Assembly: GCF_026241255.1 (NCBI RefSeq)
Contig: NZ_JAPHNC010000004.1
Location: 124,001 to 188,000 of the forward strand
Length of the DNA: 64,000 nt
DNA from: Helicobacter sp. MIT 21-1697
GTDB taxonomy: Bacteria > Campylobacterota > Campylobacteria > Campylobacterales > Helicobacteraceae
Direction of reading: 5' to 3'
Shown here: piece by piece, positions 35,138-44,013 of the stretch
Position numbering within the stretch: the first letter of the stretch is position 1
How the letters are laid out: each line of letters starts with the position of its first letter
Made by a program: the position numbers and the translations under genes
Notes under the pieces: generated by a model
What the model saw: only the letters and a program-made list of their open reading frames with translations
Told to the model about the DNA's origin: nothing
Database searches by the model: none

Positions 35138-36505
35138 CTATGGATATTTATAATGTATGCTTTGGGCTTTGGCATAGGTTACCTGCGCATTTTGGGATAG
35201 CTTGACAAATCGCCGCTTGGTATAATCCACTATAAAATTTCCTCCTCCTTTACGCACAGCATATAGCCCTACGAGAATCTCTACACTTTTGTCAATGACT
35301 GCATTTGGTGGCATTTTTTTGCCACAATGTATAATCAAATGCGCACTTGGCATATCTTTGATATGAAACCACAAATCATCAGCCTTTGCCGATTCTAAAA
35401 GTCGTTGATTTTCTTTAGCATTGCGTCCTATACTTATTTTGAAGCCCTCAATAAAAAAGCTCTCTATATCTTTTGTGGGCAGAATCTTATCTTTGGCTTT
35501 AGGTTTTTTCTCTTGCGTGGCAAATATTGCGCTTAGTTCATCGCATTGCTTTATAAGTGCGATTTTATCGGAGAGAAAATCAATTTTATCTTGGAGATTC
35601 TCTATTTGTTTATGGAGATGTTGGGCTTTTTTATGATATTTTTTGCTTTGGGTGAAATACCAATTTCCAGCTTCTTGCAAATCTCTCGCGCAAGGGGGGA
35701 GTTCTAGTTCTATATTTGCCCCCTCAAAATCTTGTAAAGTTAAATGTGATGAAGTGATTTTGTGTGTTGGCAAAAGGTGCAATGAGCCAAAAAGCACCTT
35801 CCCATAATGCGCATATTGCTTTGCAGAAGTTAAAAGTTCCTCATATTTTGGCAGAGAATCAAGCATTTGCAAGAGATTCTCTCTCTTGGCATAAAGAGAT
35901 TTAAGCACAGCTTGTTTTTTGGCATTATGAAATTGGGTATATCTCTCCATATAGGAGCGATGAAGTAATGCAAGTGTTTGTTCAAGCGAGGGTATTGTTT
36001 GTGGGGGCATTTTTGTGTTTGGTTGAGGCAAGGGCTCAAGCACTTTTCCTACCGCGACTACGCGCCACGATTTACTCGATGGAATATGTCGCAATGCTTC
36101 AAGCACGACAAAATTTTCATCGCATATCATAACATTTGTATGTTTGCCTGTAAATTCACATATAAGCCAAAAATATTGGAGTTTGTAATGTCCCTTTTGG
36201 CTTATAAAAATCTGCAAGATTCTATTTTCTCCATCTACACGCACTTGTTCTATTTTCGCACGAGTAGAGCATTGGGCGAGTTTATTATCAAATGGAGCAT
36301 TAAACTCACGCGCACCTAGTATCTCTGTTTCACTCATAAAGGCATTACTTTGTGAGCGTGTCATATCAAAATAGATTCTCTGTTTATTGCCTTGTTTATC
36401 TTGGCAGACAAATGCAAAGAGATTGATTTCTTTGCGTTTAAAGCATACGATATGTTCCATATTTTGTAGATATGCACTTATGCCTTTTAATAGCGCGAGA
36501 TTCAA
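35138..36505 (-). CDS. NFACT family protein (RqcH/Fbp54-like)
   Basis: 455 residues. NFACT-N at the start, two coiled-coil stretches (about 185-205 and 285-325), and an NFACT-R domain with DDLWFHIKDMPSAHLIIHCGKK, the most diagnostic block. Family members bind the 60S/50S-peptidyl-tRNA complex and add alanine tails in ribosome rescue (RqcH); in pathogens they were first named fibronectin-binding proteins. The N-terminal domain is shorter than in Bacillus RqcH. Start TTG 36505 behind AAGGGTAAAGCA. Same order NFACT-recN-nadK as H. pylori HP1392-HP1394. Confidence 0.85.
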   Translation of the reverse strand: MNLALLKGISAYLQNMEHIVCFKRKEINLFAFVCQDKQGNKQRIYFDMTRSQSNAFMSETEILGAREFNAPFDNKLAQCSTRAKIEQVRVDGENRILQIFISQKGHYKLQYFWLICEFTGKHTNVMICDENFVVLEALRHIPSSKSWRVVAVGKVLEPLPQPNTKMPPQTIPSLEQTLALLHRSYMERYTQFHNAKKQAVLKSLYAKRENLLQMLDSLPKYEELLTSAKQYAHYGKVLFGSLHLLPTHKITSSHLTLQDFEGANIELELPPCARDLQEAGNWYFTQSKKYHKKAQHLHKQIENLQDKIDFLSDKIALIKQCDELSAIFATQEKKPKAKDKILPTKDIESFFIEGFKISIGRNAKENQRLLESAKADDLWFHIKDMPSAHLIIHCGKKMPPNAVIDKSVEILVGLYAVRKGGGNFIVDYTKRRFVKLSQNAQVTYAKAQSIHYKYP

Positions 36506-36527
36506 TGCTTTACCCTTAAAGAGATTG

Positions 36528-38069
36528 CTAAGATTTTAAATGCGCTCTTGCAAACTCAAGTGCCTCAGCAGTGATGTTTGCTCCGCTAATAATGCGCGCT
36601 ATTTCTTGCACTCTGCCCTCTTCATCAAGTTTGGTAATGCTGCTTTTTTCCCCTTGTTTTTGCACAAGATAGTGATTATCTGCCAAAGAGGGCATATGAG
36701 TTTGATGAGAAATAGCAAAGATTTGATAGCTTTGAGAAAGCGTTTTGAGAATCTTCGCTACACCTTCGCTCTCCTCTCCACTAAGATTCGCATCAATCTC
36801 ATCAAGCACCAAAATCCCGCTACGAGGCTCAAGCTGCGTATCAATGCACATTATTGCAAGTCGCAAACGATTGTATTCTCCAGAGGAGAGCACATCTACG
36901 CTACTATTGCCAAGTTTTATTTCACATAGGCTCTCCCCATTTTCATTCATTTGCGCATTTTCTATTTTTATACTGCTTTGATTGAGTTTAAGCTCCGCAC
37001 ATAATCCTTGAAGTAAAGCATTAAATTGTGGTGCAAAGTGCTCGCGGTTTGTATGAAGTGTTTGTGCATTTTTTTTGCATTCTAGGGAAAGTTCCTCTAC
37101 ACGCTTTTGTAAATGTTGCTTATCAAAGCTTAGATTCTCATATTCTTGGAGTTTTTGCTTTTGCTCCTCAAGGTATATGAGCGCTTCTTTGATACCACCA
37201 AATCGGCGATTAAGCTCGGCAAGTGCGGTAATTTTATCTAAAATCTCTTCAGGATTAAGTTCTGCTAAATCCTCCAAACGCTCCTCTTGCTCTTGCACAA
37301 TCGCTTCAAACTCACTTAATCCCTCAATGAGAGTAGGACAGCTTTTATCCACAAGTCCTAAAAATTCTTCAAAACTGCGCGAGAGTTCAAGTACCTGACG
37401 CACCTTATATATTTGTTCTTTAATTTTTTCTTGCTTGGAGAGCATTTTTTTGAGCGCGATAAGCTCCTCATATTCACCCTCTTTTGGATTTAAAGATTCT
37501 ATTTTGGCAATTTCAAATGCTGCAAACTCTTTTAAATTCGCAAGATTTGCTTCTTGCTCTTGCATATCACTTAATTTTTTACGCGCTTGGCATAATGCTT
37601 GATAGTCTGATTTAAATTGAGAGAGAATCTCCTTGTGAGTTGGATTTTCACGCGTGATAAACAAATCAAGAATCTTAAGAATATTTGCAGGTTTAAGCTC
37701 ATCTGCACCTTTGGTGCTAATGTGCTTTGCAAAGCCCGATACTATTTCATAGAGTTTTTTTTTGGAGCTTGAGGCGTGGTTGAGGAAATAACGCGTTTTA
37801 TCTTTTTTGAGAATGCTTAACACAATTTCATTTTCATTATCGTTTGGAATCCCATATTCTAGCCAATCAAATGTGGGCAAATCAATCTCAATATTTGCCT
37901 CAATAAGGTCTGCATTACTCTCTTTAATCCCAAAAATCGCAAGCAGAGATTCCATAAATACTGATTTACCACTGCCACTTGCTCCACTAAAAACATTAAA
38001 GCCTTTTTGCACATATAGCTCTAAATCATTGAAAGCGGGGGAATTATGGATTAAGATTCTCTTAACCAT
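36528..38069 (-). CDS. recN: DNA repair protein RecN
   Basis: SMC-like ATPase for double-strand-break repair. Walker A GASGSGKSVFMES near residue 33; two coiled-coil arms (about 145-205 and 255-330); signature SSGEYNRLRLAI; Walker B GILVLDEIDANLSGEE; ISHQTHMP. At 513 residues it is somewhat shorter than E. coli RecN, mostly in the arms. Start behind GGAGCAAAG. The nadK stop lies 14 bp upstream of it. Confidence 0.94.
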   Translation of the reverse strand: MVKRILIHNSPAFNDLELYVQKGFNVFSGASGSGKSVFMESLLAIFGIKESNADLIEANIEIDLPTFDWLEYGIPNDNENEIVLSILKKDKTRYFLNHASSSKKKLYEIVSGFAKHISTKGADELKPANILKILDLFITRENPTHKEILSQFKSDYQALCQARKKLSDMQEQEANLANLKEFAAFEIAKIESLNPKEGEYEELIALKKMLSKQEKIKEQIYKVRQVLELSRSFEEFLGLVDKSCPTLIEGLSEFEAIVQEQEERLEDLAELNPEEILDKITALAELNRRFGGIKEALIYLEEQKQKLQEYENLSFDKQHLQKRVEELSLECKKNAQTLHTNREHFAPQFNALLQGLCAELKLNQSSIKIENAQMNENGESLCEIKLGNSSVDVLSSGEYNRLRLAIMCIDTQLEPRSGILVLDEIDANLSGEESEGVAKILKTLSQSYQIFAISHQTHMPSLADNHYLVQKQGEKSSITKLDEEGRVQEIARIISGANITAEALEFARAHLKS

Positions 38070-38083
38070 CTTTGCTCCTTATT

Positions 38084-38986
38084 TTAATGCTCCTCGCCCC
38101 ATTTGAATTTTTCTTTTAAAACGCTGAAATAATCTCGCGTAGGTGGATACATCAGCATTGCACTTTGGGGCAGAGCTTGGATTTGCACTCTATCAGAAGG
38201 CATAATATCAATCATTTCTTGCCCATCAATGATAAGTTTTGCTCTCTCCTTGGCGTAAAATTCTAGCATAAATTCATCACTTAAGACTAATGGACGCTGT
38301 GTGAGCGAATGCGGCGCAATGGGGGTGAGCAAAATATTGCGACAATAAGGATAAATAACCGAACCACCTGCGCTAATATTATACGCAGTAGAGCCAGCAG
38401 GTGTGCCAATAATAAGCCCATCACATCTATAAGTATTAAAATATGTTCTATCAATACTTGCATCAATATGCACCATACCGCTTAATTCGTGCTTGGAGAT
38501 AAGAAATTCATTAATAGCAATAAGCGTTTGGGCGGAAGTGTGTTTTTCGCTCTCTGTATTATTGGTTTGTGTGTTATTCAAGGTAGAATATATGCGCGCT
38601 TGAAGCACGAGATGTTTTTGCAGAGTATAGTTTCCACTTTTAAGATAAGAGGTAAAGGTATGCAGATTTTGGGGCATAAGTGCAGTAAGAAAGCCTAATC
38701 TCCCTGTATTTATCCCCATACAAGGCAGCTGGTATTCAAACGCGCGGCGAAGCATAGAAATAAGTGTGCCATCGCCACCAAGGCTAAAAAGCGCATCACA
38801 TTGTGTGGCAAGCTGATGAAAATCTCTCCCTAAAAGCTCAATCATACCCCCGCTAATGCTCTCTAGTATTACTTCAATGTCGGCATTATTCAGCTCTTCT
38901 TTTATTTGTAAAAAAGTTGTTTTGAGCTCCGGACTTGAAGGGCGTAAGATAACGCCAACTTTTGTAATAGGGGCATTAGATTCCAT
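38084..38986 (-). CDS. nadK: NAD kinase
   Basis: Phosphorylates NAD to NADP. The GGDGTLI motif with catalytic Asp (about residue 75), GINTGRLGFLT, the substrate block RCDGLIIGTPAGSTAYNISAGG and IAPHSLTQRPLVL are all present. 300 residues; an insertion of about 15 residues around 137-152 (NTQTNNTESEKHTS) is unusual but keeps the frame. Middle gene of a minus-strand set with recN. Confidence 0.95.
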   Translation of the reverse strand: MESNAPITKVGVILRPSSPELKTTFLQIKEELNNADIEVILESISGGMIELLGRDFHQLATQCDALFSLGGDGTLISMLRRAFEYQLPCMGINTGRLGFLTALMPQNLHTFTSYLKSGNYTLQKHLVLQARIYSTLNNTQTNNTESEKHTSAQTLIAINEFLISKHELSGMVHIDASIDRTYFNTYRCDGLIIGTPAGSTAYNISAGGSVIYPYCRNILLTPIAPHSLTQRPLVLSDEFMLEFYAKERAKLIIDGQEMIDIMPSDRVQIQALPQSAMLMYPPTRDYFSVLKEKFKWGEEH

Positions 38987-38994
38987 ATTTGAGC

Positions 38995-39603
38995 TTACTC
39001 CACATAATATGCGCGAACGATGAATCCTCGCTGATTTGCCCTCTGCTGACTTAACCCCTCAAAAGCTGCGACATTTGGCATTCTTTTACTCACTATATAG
39101 ATTGCCTCTCTTGCGCGAAAACTTGCTAATCCCTCTTGTTTTAGCTCCGGGCTTAATCCTGCGTAAGGGAGATTATCTACCACACCAGAAATCTCAAAAG
39201 CTACAATTTTATTATCTGCCCTTGCCATTGCTACAATGCCGCTTGTGAGTTCCTCAACGCAGTTTTTTGGCATACCCCAACGTCCTATTTTCATATTGAC
39301 ACAATGTGCCACGATTTTATCTTTTGGCTTGATAGAATAGCGAAGTTTTATAGGCGCGCTATTTTGTTCTTTTTTTAATGCTTTGTTTTGAGCTTTTAAG
39401 CGTTCTATTTGCGTATCTTTAGAATCAAGTGTAGATTTTTCTATTTTTTCTTGTGTCAAAAGATTAGATTCTATTTTTTCACTTATATCCTCAAGTGAAA
39501 TATCAGAATCGCTCGCTATATAATAATACACCCCGCCAAGAGCCACTAAAAGCAACAGGATTAATATAAGAAAAATTTTTGTTTTTGATGAATTCCTTTC
39601 CAT
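38995..39603 (-). CDS. Membrane-anchored periplasmic protein, OmpA-like C-terminus possible
   Basis: 202 residues. One N-terminal helix (about 9-30), a coiled-coil stretch (about 45-80), then a periplasmic domain with IVAHCVNMKIGRWGMPKNC (a Cys pair) and a last part, FEISGVVDNLPYAG...FRAREAIYIVSKRMP...QQRANQRGFIVRAYYVE, that resembles the end of an OmpA-type domain. First gene of the set leading to nadK, recN and the NFACT gene; HP1395 in H. pylori would be the counterpart. Function not recognised. Confidence 0.6.
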   Translation of the reverse strand: MERNSSKTKIFLILILLLLVALGGVYYYIASDSDISLEDISEKIESNLLTQEKIEKSTLDSKDTQIERLKAQNKALKKEQNSAPIKLRYSIKPKDKIVAHCVNMKIGRWGMPKNCVEELTSGIVAMARADNKIVAFEISGVVDNLPYAGLSPELKQEGLASFRAREAIYIVSKRMPNVAAFEGLSQQRANQRGFIVRAYYVE

Positions 39604-39699
39604 TACTCTACACTCCTTGTATATGTCAAAGCCTAAAGCTTATAACGCCTTTGGCACTCATCATTCTAGTCCATTCTTAAGCAAGAAATATTCCACCAT

Positions 39700-39759
39700 A
39701 AAGTTAAGATTCTATATGAAAGGGATTTTTAAGTCCCTTTCATATAGAATCTTAACTTT
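39700..39759. repeat. Perfect 26-bp inverted repeat with 8-bp loop between divergent genes
   Basis: The left arm at 39700-39725 begins AAAGTTAAGATTCTATATGA and is perfectly matched by the right arm at 39734-39759; the loop is TTTTTAAG. Both flanking genes point away from it, so it cannot end either of them. It could mark a small RNA, a mobile-element remnant or a protein-binding site. Confidence 0.8.
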
Positions 39760-39859
39760 TCTTACACATAGGCTTTCGTGCAAAGCATTACATTAGGGCG
39801 CAGATTACTTCTTTTGTTTCTTTTGCAATCTAATTTACTTCATTGTTTTGGGGAATGCT

Positions 39860-41086
39860 ATGTTTGGTGATTTCAAACAAAGATTCTTAGTCAAATTTTG
39901 GTCGCCTATGCCTGCGATTATCGCACTTGGCGTAATGGCAGCTTATTATTTTGGTTTGACCGGGACTTATTGGGCTGTTACAGGGGAATTTACTCGTTGG
40001 GGCGGACATATTATGAATCTGCTAGGAGTAGATATAAGCACTTGGGGGTATTTCAAAATCATAGGTTTAGCTGGGACGCCGCTAGATAGGGTAGATGGTG
40101 TGATGATTATCGGAATGTTCGCAGGGGCGTTTGCGGCAGCAGCAATGGCAAATAATGTCAAATTTCGTCTGCCTCACAGCAATATCAGAATCGCCCAAGC
40201 TCTCATCGGTGGTATTATCGCAGGATTTGGTGCGCGAATTGGTATGGGGTGTAATTTGGCAAGTTTCTTTACAGGGATTCCACAATTTAGCTTACACGCG
40301 TGGTTTTTTACGATTATGACGCTTGTAGGCGTGTGGCTAGGGACGAAGGTTGTCTTGCTCCCGCTTTTTCGCTCCCATACGAAATTAGAGAGAGTGAGTG
40401 CGCAAAAAGACATTGGCAGCTCTCAAGACAACGAAAGTCGCGCGAAACTCCTTTTTGCTCTTGGTGTTTTGGTATTAGTTGGAGTGGGCGTTTGGGTAGC
40501 TTATCTAATGGTATATGGCGTTATCCCGGAGGGTAAAAAGATTCCAATTTTAGCCATTGCGGTTGTCTTTGGTGTGGGATTTGGCTTTACTCTCTCGCGT
40601 GCGCAGATTTGCTTTACCTCTGCTTTTAGGGATTTGTTTATCACAGGGCGTGGATATATGGCACAAGCGGTAATTGTGGGAATGATGGTTTCCACCATTG
40701 GCGTTTTTAGTTATATTTGTCTTGGATTGCCGCCTAAAATTATGTGGGCTGCGCCAAATGCAGTCATTGGCGGATTGCTCTTTGGCTTTGGAATCGTCAT
40801 TGCTGGGGGTTGTGAGTGTGGTTGGATGTATCGCGCAGTTGAGGGGCAGGTGCATTATTGGATTGTCGGCATTGGCAATGTCATTGGCTCTACGCTTTTA
40901 GCTGCGACTTGGGATTACTATGCCGAGCCACTTGCGACAAGCTTCCCAAAAATCAATCTTTTAGAATCTTTTGGTAATTATGGCGGTTTGGTCGTGAGCT
41001 ATGTGCTGCTTTTTGCGCTTCTTGCTTTTGTGTTGTGGATTGAGCGGCGATATTTTGCGAAAAATAAACGATTTGAACGCGCATAA
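39860..41086 (+). CDS. yedE: YedE/YeeE family sulfur or selenium transporter-like protein
   Basis: About 408 residues with two YeeE/YedE halves and some 9-10 membrane helices. Each half keeps its Cys-bearing pore motif: GFGARIGMGCNLASF and IAGGCECGWMYRAVEGQ. Family members include the thiosulfate carrier TsuA and YedE linked to selenium metabolism. The TusA-like gene follows by 9 bp, which is the yedE-yedF arrangement. I start at ATG 39860 behind GGGGAATGCT; TTG 39848 is less likely. Confidence 0.82.
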   Translation: MFGDFKQRFLVKFWSPMPAIIALGVMAAYYFGLTGTYWAVTGEFTRWGGHIMNLLGVDISTWGYFKIIGLAGTPLDRVDGVMIIGMFAGAFAAAAMANNVKFRLPHSNIRIAQALIGGIIAGFGARIGMGCNLASFFTGIPQFSLHAWFFTIMTLVGVWLGTKVVLLPLFRSHTKLERVSAQKDIGSSQDNESRAKLLFALGVLVLVGVGVWVAYLMVYGVIPEGKKIPILAIAVVFGVGFGFTLSRAQICFTSAFRDLFITGRGYMAQAVIVGMMVSTIGVFSYICLGLPPKIMWAAPNAVIGGLLFGFGIVIAGGCECGWMYRAVEGQVHYWIVGIGNVIGSTLLAATWDYYAEPLATSFPKINLLESFGNYGGLVVSYVLLFALLAFVLWIERRYFAKNKRFERA

Positions 41087-41095
41087 GGAGGGAAA

Positions 41096-41344
41096 ATGCA
41101 AGAGAATTTAAAAGAGATTATTCCAAATTTTAGGCTAGATTTGCAAGGTGAGCCTTGCCCTTATCCTGCAGTGCGCACACTTGAGGTGTTGCCCGAGCTG
41201 AAAAAAGGGGATATTTTAGAGGTGCTAAGCGATTGCCCACAGAGCATTAATAATATTCCCATTGATGCGAAAAATCACGGCTATGAAGTGCTAGCCGTGG
41301 AGCAGTTAGGAGCTACGATTCGCTATCTTATTAAAAAGCCTTAA
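41096..41344 (+). CDS. TusA/YedF-type sulfurtransferase
   Basis: 82 residues with the family's CPYP motif (GEPCPYPAVRTLEVLPELKKGDILEVLSD), where the Cys carries persulfide or selenide. It is paired with the YedE-type transporter, so it likely accepts sulfur or selenium brought in by it. Ribosome site GGAGGGAAA directly after yedE. Whether the pair serves thiosulfate, tRNA thiolation or selenium use cannot be decided; no selD or selA is in the window. Confidence 0.85.
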   Translation: MQENLKEIIPNFRLDLQGEPCPYPAVRTLEVLPELKKGDILEVLSDCPQSINNIPIDAKNHGYEVLAVEQLGATIRYLIKKP

Positions 41345-41366
41345 ATATCCTTAAGCAAGGTGAGCT

Positions 41367-41372
41367 TATAAT
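41367..41372 (+). promoter_or_regulatory. Candidate promoter of the endonuclease I family gene
   Basis: TGAGCTTATAAT: perfect -10 hexamer 34 bp before the ATG at 41406. Confidence 0.5.
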
Positions 41373-41405
41373 ACCAACCTTTAAACTTGCAGGGGGAGCG
41401 TGGCA

Positions 41406-42116
41406 ATGAGCAAAACTTTACATTTTCTTGTCTTTTTCATCTTTGGGGCTTTGATATGGGGCTGTTCTACTCCTAGCCCAACTTTTGTAGAATCTGCACC
41501 TGCCCCAAAGACTTTCGCTCAAAGCAAAGCCGCTTTAAAAAAGGCTTATAAACAACAGCATTTCACGCAAGAATTTTATTGTCGTGTGGCATTTGATACG
41601 CACACATTGCAACTTATCCTTTCTAACAAATACACGCCGCGCAATGCTTTGACAAAAAGTGGAGCGCCAAACAAACGCGCACAGCGCATTGAGTTTGAGC
41701 ATATTATGCCTGCTCATCGTTTTGGCAAAGATTTGTCGTGTTGGCGACAGGGCGGACGCAAAGCTTGTGCAAAAGATGAGAGATTCGCCCAAATGGAATC
41801 TGATAGGCGCAATCTCGTCCCTGCCATTGGCGAGATTAACGCTGATAGGAGTAATTATGAATATGCAGACGCCCCCAAAGATTTGAGTTTCTCACAATAT
41901 GGCGCGTGCGCAGTCTATACAGACTTCAAGGCGAAAAGATTCTATCCTGCGGCTTACTCTAAGGGATTTATCGCACGCGTGTATTTGTATATGAGCCAGA
42001 CATATAACATCGCACTTGAACCTCACGAAAAGGCATTAATGCAACGTTGGGATAAGCTCTATCCACCAAGTGAATATGAAATGCAGCTTCTGCGCACTCA
42101 ACAAACACAAGAATAA
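41406..42116 (+). CDS. Endonuclease I (EndA/NucM) family secreted lipoprotein
   Basis: About 236 residues with a signal sequence ending LIWGC; the Trp at -2 is atypical, but the same WGC form occurs in RlpA of this window. The nuclease core has EFEHIMPAHRFG, SDRRNLVPAIGEINADRSN and a His and Asn typical of the beta-beta-alpha metal site. It would degrade DNA or RNA at the cell surface or in the periplasm, for nutrient use or uptake. ATG 41406 is chosen for GGGGGAGCGTGGCA spacing over GTG 41400. Confidence 0.85.
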   Translation: MSKTLHFLVFFIFGALIWGCSTPSPTFVESAPAPKTFAQSKAALKKAYKQQHFTQEFYCRVAFDTHTLQLILSNKYTPRNALTKSGAPNKRAQRIEFEHIMPAHRFGKDLSCWRQGGRKACAKDERFAQMESDRRNLVPAIGEINADRSNYEYADAPKDLSFSQYGACAVYTDFKAKRFYPAAYSKGFIARVYLYMSQTYNIALEPHEKALMQRWDKLYPPSEYEMQLLRTQQTQE

Positions 42117-42203
42117 ACTTTCACATTTGAAAATCTCAAAACATAATATCCTCACAATATTGCTACATTTTCACACATAAAAGATTTTTTATACCCAAAA
42201 ACT

Positions 42204-42221
42204 TTTGCTTTTAAGCAAAAT
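42204..42221. promoter_or_regulatory. Palindrome next to the G12 tract
   Basis: TTTTGCTT and AAGCAAAA separated by TT, ending 2 bp before the G tract. It covers the -35 area of the likely promoter, so it could be an operator, though short AT-rich palindromes arise by chance. Confidence 0.4.
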
Positions 42222-42223
42222 CG

Positions 42224-42235
42224 GGGGGGGGGGGG
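42224..42235 (+). repeat. Homopolymeric G12 tract in a promoter spacer
   Basis: Twelve G in a row, the only such tract in the window, starting 63 bp before the start codon of an outer-membrane protein gene and ending 2 bp before its likely -10 box. Tracts of this length slip during replication in Helicobacter and Campylobacter. Here a length change would alter promoter spacing and so expression level, not the reading frame. Confidence 0.85.
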
Positions 42236-42237
42236 CG

Positions 42238-42243
42238 TAGAAT
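42238..42243 (+). promoter_or_regulatory. Candidate -10 box of the outer-membrane protein gene
   Basis: TAGAAT two bases after the G12 tract and 44 bp before the ATG at 42287. A -35-like TTAAGC would be separated from it by about 20 bp that include the whole tract. Confidence 0.45.
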
Positions 42244-42286
42244 TGGAACTGCGTTTAACGCAAAATATCAATAAAAGGTGGTTTCA

Positions 42287-42898
42287 ATGAAAACAATCAA
42301 AAAATGTGTGCTAAGCTCTGCTGTTGCTTTAGCTCTTGCAAGTTCTGCTCTTGTAGCTGAAGAAGATGGCGTGTTTGTAGGTGTAGGTGTGGGCTATGGT
42401 GGCTCTCAACTTAAAACTGGTAGCGAAAAAACAAATTTAAGTGGCATAAGCTATGAAATCATTGCTGGGTATAAGCAATTTTTTAGCCCTAGCTTTGGAT
42501 TGCGCTATTATGCAAACTTCGCATATGCAGATGCAAGCAAAAAAGCTAAAGCTGGCGAGGAGAAAATCAAAGGCAATGTAATGGATTATGGTGTAAATGT
42601 TGATGCACTTTATAATTTTGTAACAGGTAGCACAGATGTTGGTGCATTCTTAGGGCTTGGACTTGGTGCAAATACTTGGGGTGGCAAAACTTTCAAAGAT
42701 GGTAAGTTGGACAAGACAGGGCTTAATCTTGCGCTTAATGTTGGTTTAAGAAGTGTGATTGCACAAAATCACGGCGTAGAAATCGCTGCTCGTGTGCCTT
42801 TTATCGCTACGACATTACAAAAAGCGGCTACTGACGAACCAAAAATAACAGGTTCACATACTTATAATGTCGGTGTGCGCTATGTCTTTAACTTCTAA
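42287..42898 (+). CDS. Outer-membrane beta-barrel protein, Helicobacter OMP type
   Basis: 203 residues. Signal peptide MKTIKKCVLSSAVALALASSALVA-E, then alternating strands (GVFVGVGVGYGGSQL, YEIIAGYKQFF, FGLRYYANFAYAD) and a final strand YNVGVRYVFNF ending in Phe, as in outer-membrane barrels. The size suggests 8-10 strands. I use ATG 42287 behind AAAGGTGGTTTCA. A 12-G tract in its promoter suggests phase-variable expression. Single gene, followed by a hairpin. Confidence 0.82.
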   Translation: MKTIKKCVLSSAVALALASSALVAEEDGVFVGVGVGYGGSQLKTGSEKTNLSGISYEIIAGYKQFFSPSFGLRYYANFAYADASKKAKAGEEKIKGNVMDYGVNVDALYNFVTGSTDVGAFLGLGLGANTWGGKTFKDGKLDKTGLNLALNVGLRSVIAQNHGVEIAARVPFIATTLQKAATDEPKITGSHTYNVGVRYVFNF

Positions 42899-42923
42899 AA
42901 GGTAGCTTTTCAACTGCTAAACA

Positions 42924-42958
42924 CTTAGGTGTGTGTGCATTTCTGTGGCGCACCTAAG
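42924..42958 (+). terminator. Hairpin after the outer-membrane protein gene
   Basis: CTTAGGTG pairs with CACCTAAG around a 19-nt loop that can fold further (GTGTGC with GCGCAC). It lies 25 bp after the stop. No T-run follows, so it may protect the mRNA end instead of ending transcription by itself. Confidence 0.45.
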
Positions 42959-43009
42959 CTTATACGATTCTCAAATATGCTAAAATAAAGCACATTTTTA
43001 GCATATACA

Positions 43010-43918
43010 CTATGAGGCTTTCGTATAGCTTTTAATCCTCTCATACGCTTCTTGAATCTGCCTAAATCTATCATTATAGCTTTCTACAATGTGTTCATCT
43101 TGCCCAAATACATTATCAGGGTGATATTCTTTGGCGAGTTTGAGATAGTTTTTTTTCACAAATTCAAAATCATCTTGATAATGGCATTCTAGTGTCATAT
43201 AGCAGCTGCGCAATATGCGCTCTTCTTCAGTGAGAAATGAATTTTCATATTTTCCCAAACCGCCACGATTTTTAAAGCTATCATAATCAAAATCTAAAAT
43301 AATATTATGGATAACCTTAAAACTAATGAGATTAATGATACTCTCCCAAAAATAAGGCTTTGTGCTATCTAAATAAATCTCATCTCTATCGCAGCCTACA
43401 TAATAATCCTCAAAAATATGCGCAATATATCGCCGCGCTACACTATTGGCTTGGTCCATTTTGAGCATTACGCGCCGCGTGTTTAAGATACGCAGTGCGA
43501 TTTTCACGCGCTGGATAAGCGAATGCTTTTTTACAATCTTAATGCGGATAGGCAGGTAAGTAAAATCAAGCAAATATTTTAAATCTTGCAATGGCTCTTC
43601 AACAGGCTTTTGCATAGAATCTATCGCCTCTAGTGCTGGTTTTTGGGCTCTCTCTCCCAAATAGGGCAAATCACCTTGCAAAGAATCTATAAAATGATGA
43701 AGTTTTTGATGTTTTTCATCTTGTCCAAAAGCGTGATATGCCCAATTCACAAGATAATCTTTCTTAAATCTCTCACCATCATCAAGGATAAGAATCGTGC
43801 TTGAGAGACGATAACTTTTGGAGAAATATTTTTCGGCATAGGCAAGGGCTTTGTGAAGAAAATCGCTCTCTTCCTCAACGGTGATTTGAATATAATTTTG
43901 CAAAAGTGTTACATTCAT
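43010..43918 (-). CDS. Protein with C-terminal J-domain
   Basis: 302 residues, soluble. Only the last 65 residues are recognisable: a DnaJ domain (DDFEFVKKNYLKLAKEYHPDN with the HPD tripeptide near 266-268), placed at the C-terminus instead of the N-terminus. It would stimulate a DnaK/Hsp70 on clients bound by the unknown N-terminal part, which is charged and helix-rich. It resembles DjlA-like co-chaperones in layout but lacks their N-terminal membrane helix. Starts alone on the minus strand, downstream of the acetate genes. Confidence 0.75.
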   Translation of the reverse strand: MNVTLLQNYIQITVEEESDFLHKALAYAEKYFSKSYRLSSTILILDDGERFKKDYLVNWAYHAFGQDEKHQKLHHFIDSLQGDLPYLGERAQKPALEAIDSMQKPVEEPLQDLKYLLDFTYLPIRIKIVKKHSLIQRVKIALRILNTRRVMLKMDQANSVARRYIAHIFEDYYVGCDRDEIYLDSTKPYFWESIINLISFKVIHNIILDFDYDSFKNRGGLGKYENSFLTEEERILRSCYMTLECHYQDDFEFVKKNYLKLAKEYHPDNVFGQDEHIVESYNDRFRQIQEAYERIKSYTKAS

Positions 43919-44013
43919 CGCCTTTGTCTATCCTTTGATAATTACTTCTTTGCTTAAAATAAGCAAAGAAAATTCCTTACATACAAATCGGATTATAAGG
44001 AGACTTATTTAAA

